Shown: piece by piece, positions 38,001 to 50,324 of the stretch
Layout: every line of letters begins with the position of its first letter
How positions within the stretch are numbered: the stretch's first letter is position 1
NCBI GenBank assembly: GCA_954871525.1
Contig: OX940864.1
Span: 30,297,001 to 30,361,000, forward strand
Source: Parietaria judaica
Taxonomy: Eukaryota; Streptophyta; Magnoliopsida; Rosales; Urticaceae
Length of the DNA stretch: 64,000 bases
Direction of reading: 5' to 3'
Translations under genes and position numbers: made by a program
Notes under the pieces: model-generated
Database searches by the model: none
What the model saw: only the letters and a program-made list of their open reading frames with translations
What the model was told of the DNA's origin: nothing

Positions 38001-40822
38001 ATCGGAGAAGTCCAAGCGATGATAATTTTCCCACTCATTCCGTACACAATCCTCGCCGTGTTTTTTATGATCTGGTTTTCGGCGGCTTTCCATCTCTTCA
38101 GCTCCGGCGAGGTCGTCCAAAACAACTGCAGTTCGAGTTGCTGCACATACGATCTCGTGTCAAAGCAAGTCAACTGCGACCAATGCTGCGGATACAGCAT
38201 TAGATACACTCGCTATATCGGTGCTGCCATTCTCTTCCACTTGTTTGGCGGTTTCTGGGCCACTAAGTTCTTCGTATCGTGCTCGTCCACCGTTATTGCG
38301 GGCTCCGTTGCTTCCTATTATTGGGCTCGCGGTGAAACATCGGTAATGTCGTAGACGACTACTAGGATTGTTATTATTTTTTTCTTTCTATTAGAATTAG
38401 ATTTAGTTTATTGTTTTGTTTTCTCGTTTTAGACATGCTAGAATATTGAATAATGTTGTTATTAATTCGAGAAGTTCTAGCTCTGTTATCGAGAATGTTA
38501 TAGAAAATTCTTAGGATTAATATTTTGTTTTAAAATATTTGCGGTATATGTACCAATAAGTTAGGTGAAAGTTGCGGCATATTCCAGGTCTTGTTTTTTT
38601 TACTGTGTATATTCCCTATATTTTTAAAGTGTAAATCGTAGGTACAAATAATATACTCGTTGGGTATACCTAGGATTTACACTTTTTTTTTTTTACAACT
38701 TTGGGAAATATATGCCGCGACAAAAAAGAAGCGGAATATACTGCCACATATACATATATTTTGGTTATTTTCCCAAAAATCTCTAGTCTATTAAAAATTA
38801 TGATAGAATTTATTTAGTTTAGCCTTCAAAAAAAAAAAAAAAAAAGCCTTCAAAAAAAGAATTTATTTAGTTTATTATTTTATTTCCTCTTTTTAGACAT
38901 TTTAGTTTATTCTCGTTAGTTCCGAATATTCTTGAACAACTGTTTAGAATGTTACTTACTTTCTTGTCATTAAATTGATATCTATTGTTACTTTCAAAAT
39001 GCAGCCAGAGATTCCATTTCTTCCGGTCTTTTCGTCAATGAAGCGGCTGATCCGGTATGGCCTCGGTTCCGTTGCTCTTGGATCGCTGGTTCTTCCGCTC
39101 GTGGAATCGGTGCGGTTCATGCTCGAGGCGCTCCGTCGGAAGCTGAAAGTTTCGAGTGCGACACCCGATAACGGGTTCGGGAAGATGGTTCACCATGTTT
39201 CTCAGTTCTCCCTGAAATGTATTGAATGGACCATCACATCGGTGAACCGGAACGCCTACATCATGGTAATTTTTAGACTTCACTTCCACCATATCCACAA
39301 TGCTTTTGAACTGATGATCTTCTTGTACACTACGAGATTCTTGAAATTAGCCGGCATAAATACCTAAATGATAAGAAATGTGGCGGCATATTCCCCTTCT
39401 TGGTTTGTCGCTGAGTATATTCCTAATATTGTTAAAAGTATTAATCCTTAGGTACCTAATTACTTTCACCTAATTTATAGGTATTTTTGCCGCAAATATC
39501 CTAACGAGAACAATTCCTTTTAGTTGTCAGACCATAAAAACATTTACACATGTAACTAAATTTATATGTTAATTCAGTCAGAAAATTACTGATAATTTAG
39601 TCGTATCGTTGCAGATCGCCATCTCGGGGAAGAGCTTCTGTAAATCGTCGGCAATGGCGACAGAGTTGATCGTGAATAACATTTTGCGAATCGGGAAAGT
39701 GAATGTGATCGGCGACGTAATTCTGTTCCTTGGGAAACTGTGCGTGGGCCTCTCGAGCGCGTTCTTCGCGTTCCTCATGCTCGACACCCACAAGTACAGC
39801 AACGGCCACAACAAGATCTCGTCCCCGCTCTTCCCTGTCCTGGTACGAACCTAACTGCATATCGTTCGTTAATTGATAAACGGTTACCCGAAGTGATGAT
39901 TGAATGGTCATTCGAGAGGCCGGTCGATCCCTCTGATAACAAGAAAATTGCATGGAAACTTAGCCGTAATAATACCAAAAAACTTATCTGCCCTTGTTTA
40001 ATAATTTGACTTTCCCCTCCGAACCTAACGACCTGTTTGTAATTTGTTCCTCTAAATCCTAACCCCGAAAGCCTAATTACCAAAAGACTATTATGCCCTT
40101 CAGCCTTGGTTGTTTTAATTATTTGCTTTCCCCTTCTTAACATACACTCTCATTCCCGGGGGCAGGAGCGTAACTTACCGATGTGTTTGCTCCTCTAAAC
40201 CCTAATACCGAAAGACTAATCTGCCCTTGTTATTTTAATGATTGCCTTTTCCCTCCTAACATACTCTTCCAATCCCCGGGGCAGCGTGGTAACTTATTAT
40301 CATGTTTGCTCCCTCCTAATACCAAAATACTAATCTGCCCTTGTTATGTTGATCATTTGCTTTTCCCTCTTAACATACAATTCCGATTCCGCGGGAGCGT
40401 GGTAACTTAGCAACACATTTGCTCCTCTAAACTGTAATACCAAAAGACTAATCTGCCCTCGTTATGTTAATAATTGCTTTTCCCCTACCGCGGTGTTTCT
40501 CCTCCAAATATTAAACCCTCATACCAAAAGACTAATCTGCCCTTGTTGTTTAAGCATTCGCTTTGTACCCCTGCTAACACACTTCCGATCCCGGGATCTG
40601 CATCATAACCTAACAGCACATTTGCTCCTCATTCAGGTTTGCTGGGGCCTCGGCTACGTGGTGGCCACGCTCTTCTTCTCGGTGGTGGAGATGTCGATCG
40701 AGACAATCATCCTCTCGTACTGCCAAGACTCCGAAGAGCACCAGGGGACCGCTCAGTACGCCCCTCCGCTCCTCATCGAAACCCTACACGACCAGAACGA
40801 GATTCAGAGACTCACCCACTGA
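35081..40822 (+). CDS. CTL1: Choline transporter-like protein CTL1/CHER1 type, 699 aa, 10 exons
   Basis: Exons: 35081-35265, 36118-36482, 36615-36760, 36885-37068, 37531-37604, 37688-37801, 37986-38342, 39005-39265, 39615-39842, 40637-40822; the frame is continuous to TGA. Intron 6 uses a GC donor (AAG|GCAAGT); all others are GT-AG. The product is a multi-pass membrane protein. It has a first helix at about residues 33-55, then a large Cys-containing loop to about 240 (CPAPEPSGDALAWVCDYPEG), then a helix-rich core (WPVLLVCGGIVPLFLAVIW, VRGVAFLM-type helices, FHLFGGFWATKFFV). The C-terminal half carries VNRNAYIMIAI, GKVNVIGDVILFLGKLC and the SLC44-type tail ending QRLTH. Length and sequence match Arabidopsis CTL1/CHER1, a trans-Golgi choline-like transporter needed for sieve plates, lipid balance and PIN trafficking (established for Arabidopsis). 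No key segment is missing. Introns 7 and 8 carry small repeat elements and intron 9 a minisatellite. Confidence 0.95.
39968..40636 (+). repeat. Minisatellite filling intron 9 of CTL1
   Basis: About six imperfect units of 85-128 bp share TAATACCAAAAGACTAATC, TGCCCTTGTTATGTTAAT, GCTTTTCCCTCCTAACATAC, a CCCGGGG-like core and TTTGCTCCTCTAA. Unit starts are near 39968, 40074, 40202, 40316, 40435 and 40520. The last unit ends TTTGCTCCTCATTCAG, which is the splice acceptor of exon 10. Confidence 0.85.
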
Positions 40823-40827
40823 AAAGA

Positions 40828-40830
<3 letters not shown>

Positions 40831-40862
<32 letters not shown>
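40831..40862 (+). repeat. (TA)n microsatellite in the CTL1 3' UTR
   Basis: A TA run of about 30 bp starts 8 bp after the stop codon. Confidence 0.9.
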
Positions 40863-40864
<2 letters not shown>

Positions 40865-41463
40865 CATTATGGATGTTAAAGAGGTTGTATGATCTTCATT
40901 TTGTCCCTAATTTAGCCTAAACTCTTCCTATTTTGTCCCTGCATTTTTGTGTTGCTTAACGGCGTGTTGTACAGGGCTAGAAAAGGAAGAGAGTAAGTTA
41001 TAAAGATTGAGGTCACAATGAGAATTCAGAGAATCAATCAATGAATGAGTATGGGTGTAAATATGGCAGCCAAATGCTATATAATTACGGGTAAATGAGC
41101 TAAATGTCCATTTGTGACTCAAGGTTTCAGAAAAATGCTCAAACTTATTTTTGGTAATTAAAATCACCAACTAATTGAAACATGGACCAATATACTTTTT
41201 TTTTACATGTAAAAAAATTAAAATTACGTATAAAATTAATTAATTATTCGAATAAATTAAATCAAAATAAAATTCTTTCCTTAAATGTAGCTAAATGTAG
41301 TAACTGATTACGCTTAATCATTCCTTAATTACTTTTAAATATTTTATCCCTATGAATCAGTATTCAAACGATTATTTTAACGATTTATAATAATAAATCA
41401 CTATACATGTAGTTGTAATTTAAGTTACGAATTTATAATAGTATGTATGAATTTAAGTTATGA
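40863..41463. other. CTL1 3' flank and left side of a short tandem repeat region
   Basis: No gene. The stretch ends in AATCACTATACATGTAG / GTAATTTAAGTTACGAATTT units that reappear on the other side of the LINE. Confidence 0.6.
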
Positions 41464-44400
41464 TTTTTTTTCTTTTTTAAAAGAAACATCGCTTATATTG
41501 ATGAAAAGTAAATTACAATGCAAGGCTAAAGAATGGTTTACAATCAGCCATTCCAAAAATCGGACCGGCTGCATAAACCAAAACTCTACCATAAGAAAGA
41601 AAGAAAAAACGAGGGCTACTCCTTACAAAGTACTTGCCCAATCTCTCGAAAGGTCCGCGAGAGAATACATCGATAACTCATTGCACGAGGAGAAAAGCCA
41701 AAGAGCAATACAATGGTTGATACTATCTATCAACCCGTTAAGATTCGAAGATCTATCATTGTAGAGGAACTTGTTGCGAGTATTCCAGATGCACCATAAA
41801 GTAGTTACGATTCCAATATTCGTCGCAACGTGCCATTTGTTATTTCTCCTTGGAACTTTGTGAATTTGCAGCAAATCAGCGATGGACGTGAAGTCCACTA
41901 GATCCAACTTCAGATTGGAAAAGAGCCAAGCCCAAGCGGCAGTAGCTATGTGACAATGAAAGAATAAATAGTCGAGCTCTTCCTCGGATGAAAAACACAT
42001 CGAACACACACTAGGGAGCAACGTAAATTGGGGATTATGCCTTTGAACAATTTCAGTCATGTTGACTCTTCGACGGGCAATCAACCAAGCAAAAAATGAA
42101 CCTTTTTTGGAACCGAGGATTTCCAAATTACTTCAAAAAAAGGCACATCCGGGAGAGCAAAACCGGGTGATAACTCTTTCGTCATCGACTTTACAGAAAA
42201 CTCCTCCGCATCGTGGAGCCAAGCACGCCGGTATTCTATACCTTCCCATAAGCTCATAGAACTCAATATTTCCAATAACTCGGTAGCTTCGTCCATCTCC
42301 CGAGTAGTCAAATCACGAGGGAATTGGAAGTCCCATTCAACCTAACCGAGGACTGGAGAAGGCGAGCCAACCAAGTTAATAGATACATTTTGGAGCGGAC
42401 ACAAGCGAGCTAGGCACGGAAAATGGTCTATGAAACAACGATAACCCCTCCATGTATCCTCCCAAAATCTCACTATTGATCCGTCTCTCACAATCCATGA
42501 ACAACGCTTAAAGAATTCTTCTTGAATAGAACACACAGAGCGCCAAGGGCTACGGTATGTATGGGAAGTCATAACCACAAGGTCCTGGTTGCTAGCTTGA
42601 GTATCGTAAATGGCTCTGATCACTTTGTGCCATAGAGTTCCCTCATCTTTCGAAAATCTCCATAGCCATTTTGCCAAAAGGGCTTTGTTTTTCACAATAA
42701 GGCTCTCGAAACCCAAACCTCCTTTGCTCTTCGAAAAACGACACACTTCCCGCGCAACATTCGCGCGGGTTTGACCCCCTTCAAACCCATCCCAAAAGAA
42801 ATTCTACATAATTTTTTCTATATCGTCTGCTACTCCAACATGCATCTTAAACACTGACATAAGGTAAATGAGGATCGTAGATAAAACACTGTTGATGAGA
42901 GTCATCTTCCCTCATTTAGAGAGAAAAGCTTTTTTCCATCCCTCGAGCCGCTTTATAACTTTCAAAATCACTGGGTCCCAGAAAAGTTTTGCTACTAGGA
43001 TTACCCCCGAGAGGCATTCCCAAGTATCAAACAGGCCAAGACTCTTCTCTGCACCCGAGAAAAGATGCGAGCTCTTCAGACTCCTCACTTGAACAATTAA
43101 TTCCCATCAAGTCGCTCTTCTCGAAGTTAATTTTTAATCCTGACCCTGCACAAAATTGTCTCACAACGTCAATCAAATTTTCCCACCCTTGTTTATCGGC
43201 CTCGGCAAAAAAAAAAAGGTGTCGTCCACGAATTGAAGATGTGAAATCCGAATGGCTGGAGCTCCAACCGCCAAAGGCCGAAATAGATTCGATTCGACCC
43301 CTCTATGAATTCGTCTCGAGAGTGCATCGGCGACGAGCACAAAAAGGAAAGGAGAGAGCGGATCTCCGTGGCGGATACCCCTCGATCAAGAGAATCGTTC
43401 TTGCGGCTTGCCATTTATCATAACCGAAAAGGAGACCGTTGACATGCATCCTCCAATCCATTTCCTCCAACGTCCGTCAAAACCTTTTTTCTCCAATACG
43501 AAGTCGATGAATTTCCAATCGATCCGATCATAGGCTTTTTCAAAATCTAGTTTTAAAACCGCTCCTTTCTTTCTTAACAGGCTATAAGACTCCACCACCT
43601 CGTTCGCTATAAGAATCAAATCTGTGATCTGTCTCCCTGAGACAAAAGCTCCTTGCACCTCACTGATTGTATCTTCCATCACCCCTTTCAACCTTTCGGC
43701 CAAAACCTTCGCGATGATTTTATAGAGGCTTGTCACGAGACTTATTGGTCTGTAATCTTTCACTTTTCTCGAATTGAGTTTCTTCGGATTAGACACAAAT
43801 AAGTCTCGTTGGTGATGTTATTGACGATGCCGGTCTCCCAGAATTCTTTAAAAACTTTCAATAAGTCAGGTTTTATTATATCCCAAAAATCTTGATAAAA
43901 GGCTATGGAGAAACCTTCCGGACCCGGAGACTTATCTCTTGCACATCCAAACACTGCCTCTTGAATTTCCGTTTCCTCGAAAGGCCGCGATAGATCACGA
44001 GAGCAAACATCGGGGATAGGCTGCCAAAAGAAGTTGTCCCATTCCACATCCGTGGTCAGAGAAGAAGTGTAAAGCTCAGCGTAAAAACTGTTTATTTCCT
44101 TAACAATTTTGTCTTCTCGAACTATTAAACTCCCATCGTTTTTCTCTAATTTCCATATCGCGTTCTTTTCTTTTCGGGAAGACATTAGAGCATGGAAGAG
44201 CTTTGAATTGTTGTCCCCTTCTTTAGCCCACACAACTTTTTCTTTTATCCGCGCCACCCTATCTTTCACTGCATTCATTGCCGCCAGACGCATTTTAAGC
44301 TCGGCTGTTTCATTTCAGGTCTCTTCCGACCAAGAATCCCCCCTTCTTCAATCTTATCTAGGCGTTCTATCTCCGCCTAAGCCCGTAATTTCTGACCAAA

Positions 44401-44668
44401 GTTCTTTTCTCTTTCGATCGCTATCCACTCCTTATTTTTCCTTTAAGCGTTTTCAACTTCCACATAAATGAGTATCCTTACCAATCCTGCTAACTCGTTT
44501 CCGTCCACCAAGAACTAACTTTATCCTTGAAATCTTTGCCAGTTAACCATGAGTTGTCAAGTCGAAAAGGGTTCGGACCCCACTTTACCGGAGAAGTATT
44601 AATGGTCAACGGAAAATGATTAGACACGCCTCGAAACCTAGTCTCTTGGACGCAGAACAGGACTATAC
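41464..44668 (-). mobile_element. 5'-truncated L1-type LINE with degenerate reverse transcriptase
   Basis: The poly(A) end is on the left (minus-strand tail at 41464-41480). Reading leftwards: a C-terminal remnant of the endonuclease domain (44660-44490, WGPNPFRLDNSWL); a linker with AKEGDNNSKLFHALMSSRK; reverse transcriptase from about 44000 (GPEGFSIAFYQDFWD, RPISLVTSLYKIIAKVLA, GAFVSGRQI, LKLDFEKAYDRIDW, GDPLSPFLFVLVADALS); and the active-site motif FVDD at about 43218-43207. Next comes FSKSKGGLGFESL (42740-42700), then a zf-RVT zinc region (CSMCFSSEEELDYLFFHC, about 42005-41950) and a C-terminal tail. Several frameshifts and stops break it, for example near 43790 and 43200-42750. ORF1 and most of the endonuclease are missing, as usual for 5'-truncated insertions. 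Confidence 0.9.
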
Positions 44669-44835
44669 CGGTAAATGTAATTTAAGTTACGAATTTATAA
44701 TAGTATGTTACGAATTTAGGTTATGAATTTATGCTGTAATTGTAATTGTAATTTAAGTTACGAATTTATAATAGTAAATCACTATACATGTAATCGTAAT
44801 TTAAGTTACGAATTTAAAATAATAAATCACTTTAC
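44669..44835. repeat. Short tandem repeat region flanking the LINE
   Basis: Units contain GTAATTTAAGTTACGAATTT and ATAATAAATCACTATACATG. The stretch 44676-44727 closely matches 41414-41463 on the other side of the LINE. Confidence 0.7.
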
Positions 44836-45499
44836 AAGCTATTGGGTGCACGAAATTTTGAGCGAACGACCTTCGCGAAAGAGAAGACGACAGAGGCGAC
44901 GGGAAGCTACACGACGACGCGAGGCGACTGGACTTGGTGTGATGAAGGTCGAACAATCGGGGAGAGAGAGAAGGTCGAGCAATTTTGGAGAGAGATAAGA
45001 AAATCGGGGAGAGAGATAATGAATAGTAAAAAAATTCGATACCAATTAATGCAAATTGTTTTAAATTATTTTATTTTAAAAAAAATAACATAATATTGTA
45101 ATTAAGAGGTGGAAGTTTTCAACCACAATTATAGGAAAAATAATTTCGAAATTAAAATATATAATTAATAATAATTAAAAGAAAATTAATATTTATAACT
45201 AATATCAAGGGTATAGTCCGAACAAAATTATTAGTGGGTATAAATTAGTTTTATGAACTATGAACATTTCTCTTAAACTTTAGGTGTTTTTTTTTTTTGA
45301 CATTTAGTGGGTTTTCTATATAATTATTTAGCTTTTAGAATTGATGTAACGTATCTCTTCTTACAACCTGGAATGTAATTTTTTTAATGGGCTGGTACTG
45401 TTTAAGATTACATGCACTCGCATTACAAGATTACATGTACTCGAATTTTTTTATGTACTTTTTATTTTTAATTTTTGTAATATACTATATTTTAAAAAA
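44836..45499. other. Intergenic; moderately GC-rich patch then AT-rich DNA
   Basis: 44850-45010 is purine-rich and higher in GC, with overlapping short frames on both strands and no recognisable domain. The remainder is AT-rich. Confidence 0.4.
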
Positions 45500-45907
45500 G
45501 GGTAAACTGCGGCTAAAGTACCCAATGTTTGATCGGGTGCGGATTATTTACCCAATGTTTATTTTCGACGGCTAATGTACATAAACTTGATTTCACTAGA
45601 TTTTTTCGTGTTTTCCGTCACTTGACCGCCAGCAAGTGATTCCTCCTCTATATGTACAGTTTTTGTATTTTTGGCATAACTCACTCTTTTTTTGTCAATA
45701 TTTTATACACGACCTATGGTTGGAGATATAAGAGATATATCTACAACTTTGGTATTTTAAGTTTTGTTAAAAAAAGTTAAAAAAAATATCAAATTTCAAT
45801 TACGACGTAAAACTGGACATTAGTGTAATGCAAAATATTTGTTTCAAGCAAATTTTAATATACTTAATGACTTTTTATGATGAAACATAAAACTACAAAG
45901 TTGCAGG
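45500..45907 (+). mobile_element. Partial fold-back element, copy 1
   Basis: Begins GGGTAAACTGCGGCTAAAGT and contains TTTTGGCATAACTCACTC, GACCTATGGTTGGAGATAT and GTAAAACTGGACATTAGTG. All recur in the same order in copy 2 at 47242. Only one arm is present here. Confidence 0.65.
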
Positions 45908-46079
45908 TACGTTAAAGCACTCACTCCAACACAACAATAATATGATGTGTGTATGGTTTGAAATGTGTGATATATGTGTCAAAATTATTTTCGTTATTTA
46001 AAGTATCATTTTTGTGCGGAATAAGCACGAGCATTTATGCATACATATATAATCTAATATGATACTAAATATATATGTA

Positions 46080-46789
46080 TGACATTTTTATAAAATCGCG
46101 TCGTACCAAAACTTTTAAATCTCACACTGTTGTATCGAGTCGCGTAGTCTCTGAAGGGTACAATGTATCGAGACGGGTAGTCTCAGAAAGGTACAATGTA
46201 TCGAGCTGCGGCGTCTCTAAATCATATAATATGTATTGGCCTTCGACTGTATCGAGATGTCATATCTCAGAATGATACGTTGTTGGTCGTGTAACGTTTG
46301 TACGTACGCAGGGCCCAAGATTATATTTTCTGAGAAATCTATAAGACGTTATAGCATGGCATCGCATTACGTGCATTGCATATATTATTTTTGTGAGTAA
46401 TAAAAATCTTTTACGTACTGAGCATTAGCTCACGCGTATAGTTGTGTTGCAAAATCAGGTTAAAGTCGATATTTTGCAGTGAGAACGGAATCAGCGATGC
46501 GGCATATACGGGTGCATACGGTGGATGAAACGATCTTGTGATTTTCCGCAAATTTATTTTTACGATTATAAAATCAAAAGAGCTCCGGAAATTTATTTTC
46601 AGTCGGAGCTAGTCCCGAGTATTTGTTGTATAAAGTTTTTACATTTTATAACGAGAAAATATTTACTAATATTTAAGGATTTTATTTCTTATATATTTTT
46701 TTCGTTAAATTATATTTTTATAAACCGGGACTTAATCGAGTTTTATGGAAAAAGTAACGGGCCCGGGAAATCGGGTCGTTACATATGTA
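46080..46789 (+). repeat. Ty3/gypsy LTR remnant
   Basis: The 3' portion has the hallmark layout of plant chromovirus-type LTRs: TACTGAGCATTAGCTCACGC, a downstream GTTGTGTTGCAAAATCAGG, and an end GGCCCGGGAAATCGGGTCGTTACA-like sequence (46758-46789). A set of about four TGTATCGAG...TCTCAGA units of some 33 bp lies at 46131-46285. No PBS follows, so it is a solo or truncated LTR. The 5' limit is not certain. Confidence 0.5.
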
Positions 46790-47241
46790 CCAACAGGTTT
46801 GTTTTGTAGATTCCTTGTACTGGATCTTCGCGTCTTATTGATCAAGAACCGTCTTCAACCTTTCAAGATACGTCTGCGTCTGCGTCTGCAACGGTTACGG
46901 GAAGAGGTTCGGTGGCGTTCTGATGTAAACGTATCCAATGATTCTCTCATATCCACAACCTCCTCATTTATTTATTTGATTGATATTATTTATTGAGGAT
47001 CGTTTCCTTAAAATATTCAATGCTTTATTGCGTAGTTATTTGGTCATAAATAGGTTTTAAATTTTGTTGAATTATTTTAGGAAGGTAGTTTAAGAGTTTT
47101 TCATTGTATTTGTAATTCAAAACATGTATGACATTAGAGATGAATGAATAAAAATTGGAGCTTGAAAATGGTTTTTCACGTAACTTACAAATATAATTTA
47201 CGGATTTATCGAGTTGCTTGCGAATTTTTTAATTTATTACT
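46790..47241. other. Intergenic, nothing recognised
   Basis: A short run of CGTCTGCGTCTGCGTCTGC-like sequence occurs at about 46870; no gene or element could be supported. Confidence 0.5.
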
Positions 47242-47776
47242 AGGGTAAACTGCGGCTAATGTACCCAATGTTTGATTTTCTGCGGATTATAAACCCAATG
47301 TTTATTTTTGGCGGCTAATGTACCCGATATTTGATCCGTTAGATATTTTTGGGTTTTCCGTCAGTTGACCGTTAGAGAGTTATATGTACACTTTTCGTAA
47401 TTTTGACATAACTCACTCATTTTTTGTCCAAATTTTATGAATGACCTATGGTTGGAAAGATAAGAGATAGATCTACAACTTTAATGTTTTAAGTTTTGTA
47501 AAATAAGTTTTAAAAAAATACGAAATTTCAAGTACAACGTAAAACTGGACATTAGTTTAATGCAAAATATTTGTTTCGAGCAAATTTTAATATACTTAAT
47601 GACTTTTTATGATGAAACGTAAAAGCAAAAAGTTGTAGATAAATGTTTTATCTTTCCAACGGGTGTTTATTTATAAATTTTGGATAAAAAACGAGTGAGT
47701 TATGCCAAAAATATGAAATATTATTTCACATCACATCTTTTATATTTTTGGCATAACTCACTCATTATTATTTCAC
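47242..47776 (+). mobile_element. Partial fold-back element, copy 2
   Basis: The same sequence as copy 1 from GGGTAAACTGCGGCTAATGT. Here 47630-47715 is also the reverse complement of 47395-47475 (GTTGTAGAT, CTTTCCAAC, AACGAGTGAGTTATGCC), so a fold-back arm is preserved. Its right end cuts the reverse transcriptase of copia B. Confidence 0.65.
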
Positions 47777-47783
47777 TCATCTT

Positions 47784-50324
47784 TTATATATACACTTCCT
47801 CTTCAAGATCACTGTTTAGGAAAGCATTCTTAACATCAAGTTGAAAGAGTGGCCAATCGAGGTTTACGGCGAGTGAGATAAGGACTCTCACCGTATTCAG
47901 TTTGGCCACAGGAGCAAATGTTTCTTGAAAGTCGATTCCTTCAGTTTGAGTGAATCCCTTTGCAACGAGTCTTGCCTTGAATCTTTCAACACTCCCATAT
48001 GATCTATACTTGATTGTGAACACCCATTTACACCCAACGGGGCGTTTTCCACGTGGCAACTCAGTAAGGTTCCATGTTCCATTGCTTTCCAGAGCCCGAA
48101 TTTCCTCTTCTACCGCATGTTTCCACGCATGAATTTGAAGAGCTTCATCAATGGAGCTAGGAACCTGACTCTTGTCAAGATTAGAAACAAACGCTCTGTA
48201 TAATGGATGTAATTGGTTGTACGAAACATAGCGTTCAATGGGATATTCCGTGTGACCATGAACTCCTTTCCTCCGAATACCCTTACGAAGAGCAATGGGG
48301 AGTTAGAGTCATCAATCACGGGTTCGGACCATTCCATACCTGAGGAGTCAGATGAGGTAGTAGGTGCCGGATCCGATTCTTGGTCAAGTTGAAGATGCGT
48401 GGATCCCTCTACTTGTTCAACAGAACGGGGCGATGTAGGAGGTGACTCTAGGACAATATCGGCGATTGGAGATGGATTTGTTTTGGGATGAACGGAAATA
48501 TCGATCGAAGATTGATGTGAGGACGGTGGGATGGATTAGGAACCTTGATTGATTTCCCAAATTTGAGATTCCCACGAATTCTCCCCCTGAATGTCAGATT
48601 TGAGGAAGAAAGAATCACCTTCAAAGAAAGTAACATCCATGGTGTGATAAGTCGTGCGAGTAGATGGACAATAACATCGATACCCTTTTTGATGCAACGA
48701 ATAACCCAAAAAGATGCACTTGACTGCTCGTGGATCGAGCTTTGATCGATTTTGTTTGTGGACATGGACAAAGGCGGGACACCCGAAGACCTTTTTTGGT
48801 AGGTCAGAGGAGAAAGATAGGAGATGTGGATGAATATCACTAAGGACTTGACGAGGAGGATGAAATTTGAGGACACTACTCGGCATACGGTTGATAAGGT
48901 ATGTCGCTGTGAGGATCGCATCACCCCAAAAATGTTTTGGGACAGATATGCCAAACATGATGGATCGAGCGACTTCGAGAATGTGCCAATTTTTCCGCTC
49001 AACAATACCATTTTGCTGTGGAGTATCCACACATGAGCTTATGTGGACAATTCCTTTCTCAGTCAAAATGGGAGAGAGGGTTTGGTTGAAGTAGTCCCGG
49101 GCGTTGTCCGTATGGAAAACTTGCACACGGGTATCAAACTGTGACTCAACCATGGAGTAGAAACGTTTGACGTTCGGTTCAGCATCAGATTTTTCTTTCA
49201 TGAGAAATGACCACGTCATTCGAGTGTGATCATCGATGAACGTAATAAACCATCTAGTGCCAGTTGTATGAGTGACCCTTGAGGGTCCCCATATTTCGCT
49301 ATGAATCACAGAGAAAGGTTTAGATGATTTATAGTCAATGGCATGAAAGGGGCTGCGAGTATGCTTGGCGAATTGACAAATGTGACACTGATACGATGAA
49401 GATTTTTTCTTAATAAACCAGTTTGGATACAATTTTTCAAGATAATTAAAACTAGGATGACCAAGACGATATTGCCATAACATAACTTGATCTTCTACAG
49501 GAACATTGTTCGAAAGAGTTATGGTATTGGATGACACTAGACTTTGATCAACATTTTGAGATTGGTGGCATTGAAAATTTGTGTCGTCAAACAAGTAGAG
49601 ACCTTCATGCATCGTTCCCTTGCCAATCACCTTCCCGGAACCTACCACCTGAAAATCACAAAAATCGGCAAAGAATCGTGAAATACAGTTGGAATCACGA
49701 GTGATCTTACTGACGGAAATCAGGTTGCAAACAATTTATGGAACAAATAACACGGAGAGAAGTGTGATATCCGCAGATAGTCTGATTGACCCTATTCCAG
49801 CAACCGGAATGAACGTTCCATCAGCAGTCCGAATAGTGAAACCCGGTGGGTAAGGCCCAAGAGTGATGAAATAACTCATTTTTCCCGTCACGTGGTCAGA
49901 TGCACCTGAATCAACGATCCAAGTGTTTCTCGGGCGAGTTAGGATGAGGCAGACAGAAGTCAAACCTGTGTGGGCATGGAGGCTACTGGTAGAGTTGGTC
50001 GAGGAACTGGATCCGGTGGTGTGTTGCTTGATTCTCATTTGGAGAGACGTCATTTCTTCTACCATACGGTTCATGTCTGCATGGAGATTGGGGTCTGGCG
50101 AAGTGCTTGAGGCCACCGGAAAGTCAGAGTCAGTGGCATTGCTACGAGCCTTCATGCTGAACTTTGACGGAGTTTGTCCCGAACCAGTTGGTTTCCCATG
50201 TAACTTCCAACACTGTGATTTGAGGTGACCGGGTTTGTTGCAATGTTCACACCGAGGACGTCCTCGATGAGGACCAGAAGGCAAAGCCTGAGAGGGCATA
50301 TGAGGCTCCTGGTGATGCGGGGTG
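47784..50324 (-). pseudogene. Copia B gag-end/pol: zinc knuckle, protease, integrase, RT start
   Basis: In reading order: a CCHC zinc knuckle CEHCNKPGHLKSQC (about 50243-50202), protease WIVDSGASDHVTG (about 49922-49884), and GAG-pre-integrase WQYRLGHPSF...CHICQFAK. The integrase follows with HSEIWGP, FHTDNARDYF and TPQQNGIVERKN, then RT start RGKRPVGCKWVF and FKARLVAKGFTQ ... LFQLDVKNAFLN. The first integrase catalytic residue appears as Glu (HSE) where copia integrases normally have Asp (HSD). Frame breaks occur near 49700 and between 48536 and 48060. Confidence 0.85.
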
